DNA of 64,000 bases, taken from positions 10,354,001-10,418,000 of the forward strand of contig JANJXV010000013.1 in the NCBI GenBank assembly GCA_024803745.1. The letters are read 5' to 3'. A program made the position numbers and the translations under genes. This document shows positions 63,942-64,000 of the stretch, one piece after another. The stretch is from Megascapheus bottae. Its lineage: Eukaryota; Chordata; Mammalia; Rodentia; Geomyidae. The notes below the pieces were generated by a model, which searched no databases, was not told the origin of the DNA, and saw nothing but the letters and a program-made list of their open reading frames with translations. Each line of letters begins with the position of its first letter. Within the stretch, counting starts at the first letter, position 1.

Positions 63942-64000
63942 TTGCCAGTCCTGGCGCTTGAACTCAGGGCCTGAGTAGTTTCTATCCTTATCTACTATAT
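63942..64000 (-). repeat. IDL-Geo-type SINE, start only
   Basis: TTTTTGCCAGTCCTGGCGCTTGAACTCAGGGCCTGAG-type antisense right arm diverges after about 63978; it may be a short fragment at the window edge. Confidence 0.65.

Larger units (their letters stand above)
52481..64000. other. AQP11-upstream intergenic region
   Basis: No gene supported. In other mammals the next gene this way is PAK1, well outside the window. Unique blocks: 53940-55020, 55645-56190, 57370-58545, 59190-59730, 60200-60560, 60655-61000, 62305-62580 and 62780-63320. The rest is listed repeats. Confidence 0.7.

Overview
This is a vertebrate nuclear (mammalian) genomic window of mostly intronic and intergenic DNA, with GT-AG introns, two CpG-island promoters, dense SINEs, LINE-1 remnants and microsatellites. 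Three protein-coding genes are recognisable from their translations: the last coding exon and long 3' UTR of RSF1 (+ strand, left edge), the complete CLNS1A/pICln gene (+ strand, 14.67-35.9 kb), and the complete AQP11 coding region (- strand, 39.36-51.71 kb). The order RSF1 - CLNS1A - AQP11, with CLNS1A and AQP11 convergent, matches the human 11q14.1 neighbourhood as I remember it, shown here in the opposite orientation.

The organism is most probably a rodent. The dominant repeat is a dimeric SINE whose left half is ID-like (tRNA-Ala-related) and whose right half matches what I recall of the 'Geo' monomer of the Geomyoidea IDL-Geo SINE. A second abundant SINE joins a B1/7SL-like left arm to the same right monomer. 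This suggests a kangaroo rat, pocket mouse or pocket gopher; the family-level assignment is inference from memory of the repeat literature.

Layout: 1-7.65 kb, RSF1 terminal exon and 3' UTR. 7.65-14.4 kb, SINE-rich intergenic DNA. 14.4-15.1 kb, CLNS1A CpG-island promoter and exon 1. 15-35.9 kb, CLNS1A introns crowded with antisense SINEs, exons 2-6 and a spliced 3' UTR. 35.9-39.1 kb, gap between the convergent genes. 39.36-51.7 kb, AQP11 (exon 3, exon 2, a 10 kb intron containing a 3' LINE-1 fragment, GC-rich exon 1). 51.7-52.5 kb, AQP11 CpG island. 52.5-64 kb, intergenic DNA (towards PAK1 in other mammals) with repeats and two CTCF-like motifs but no gene I can support.

The three genes are not a pathway: RSF1 is a chromatin-remodelling subunit, pICln a PRMT5/Sm-protein assembly chaperone, AQP11 an intracellular unorthodox aquaporin. 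No new protein system is visible. The most unusual structures are repeat-derived: a retroposed chimera of the ID-like monomer with a GC-rich minisatellite (53388-53878), a SINE-derived candidate poison exon in CLNS1A intron 4 (26806-26953), a B1/Geo subfamily with an internal duplication, a three-level nested retroposon insertion (about 19.76-20.33 kb), and a perfect 63-bp tandem duplication with hairpins in the RSF1 3' UTR. Repeat boundaries are estimated by eye and may be off by several bases. By rough tally SINEs fill about a third of the window.
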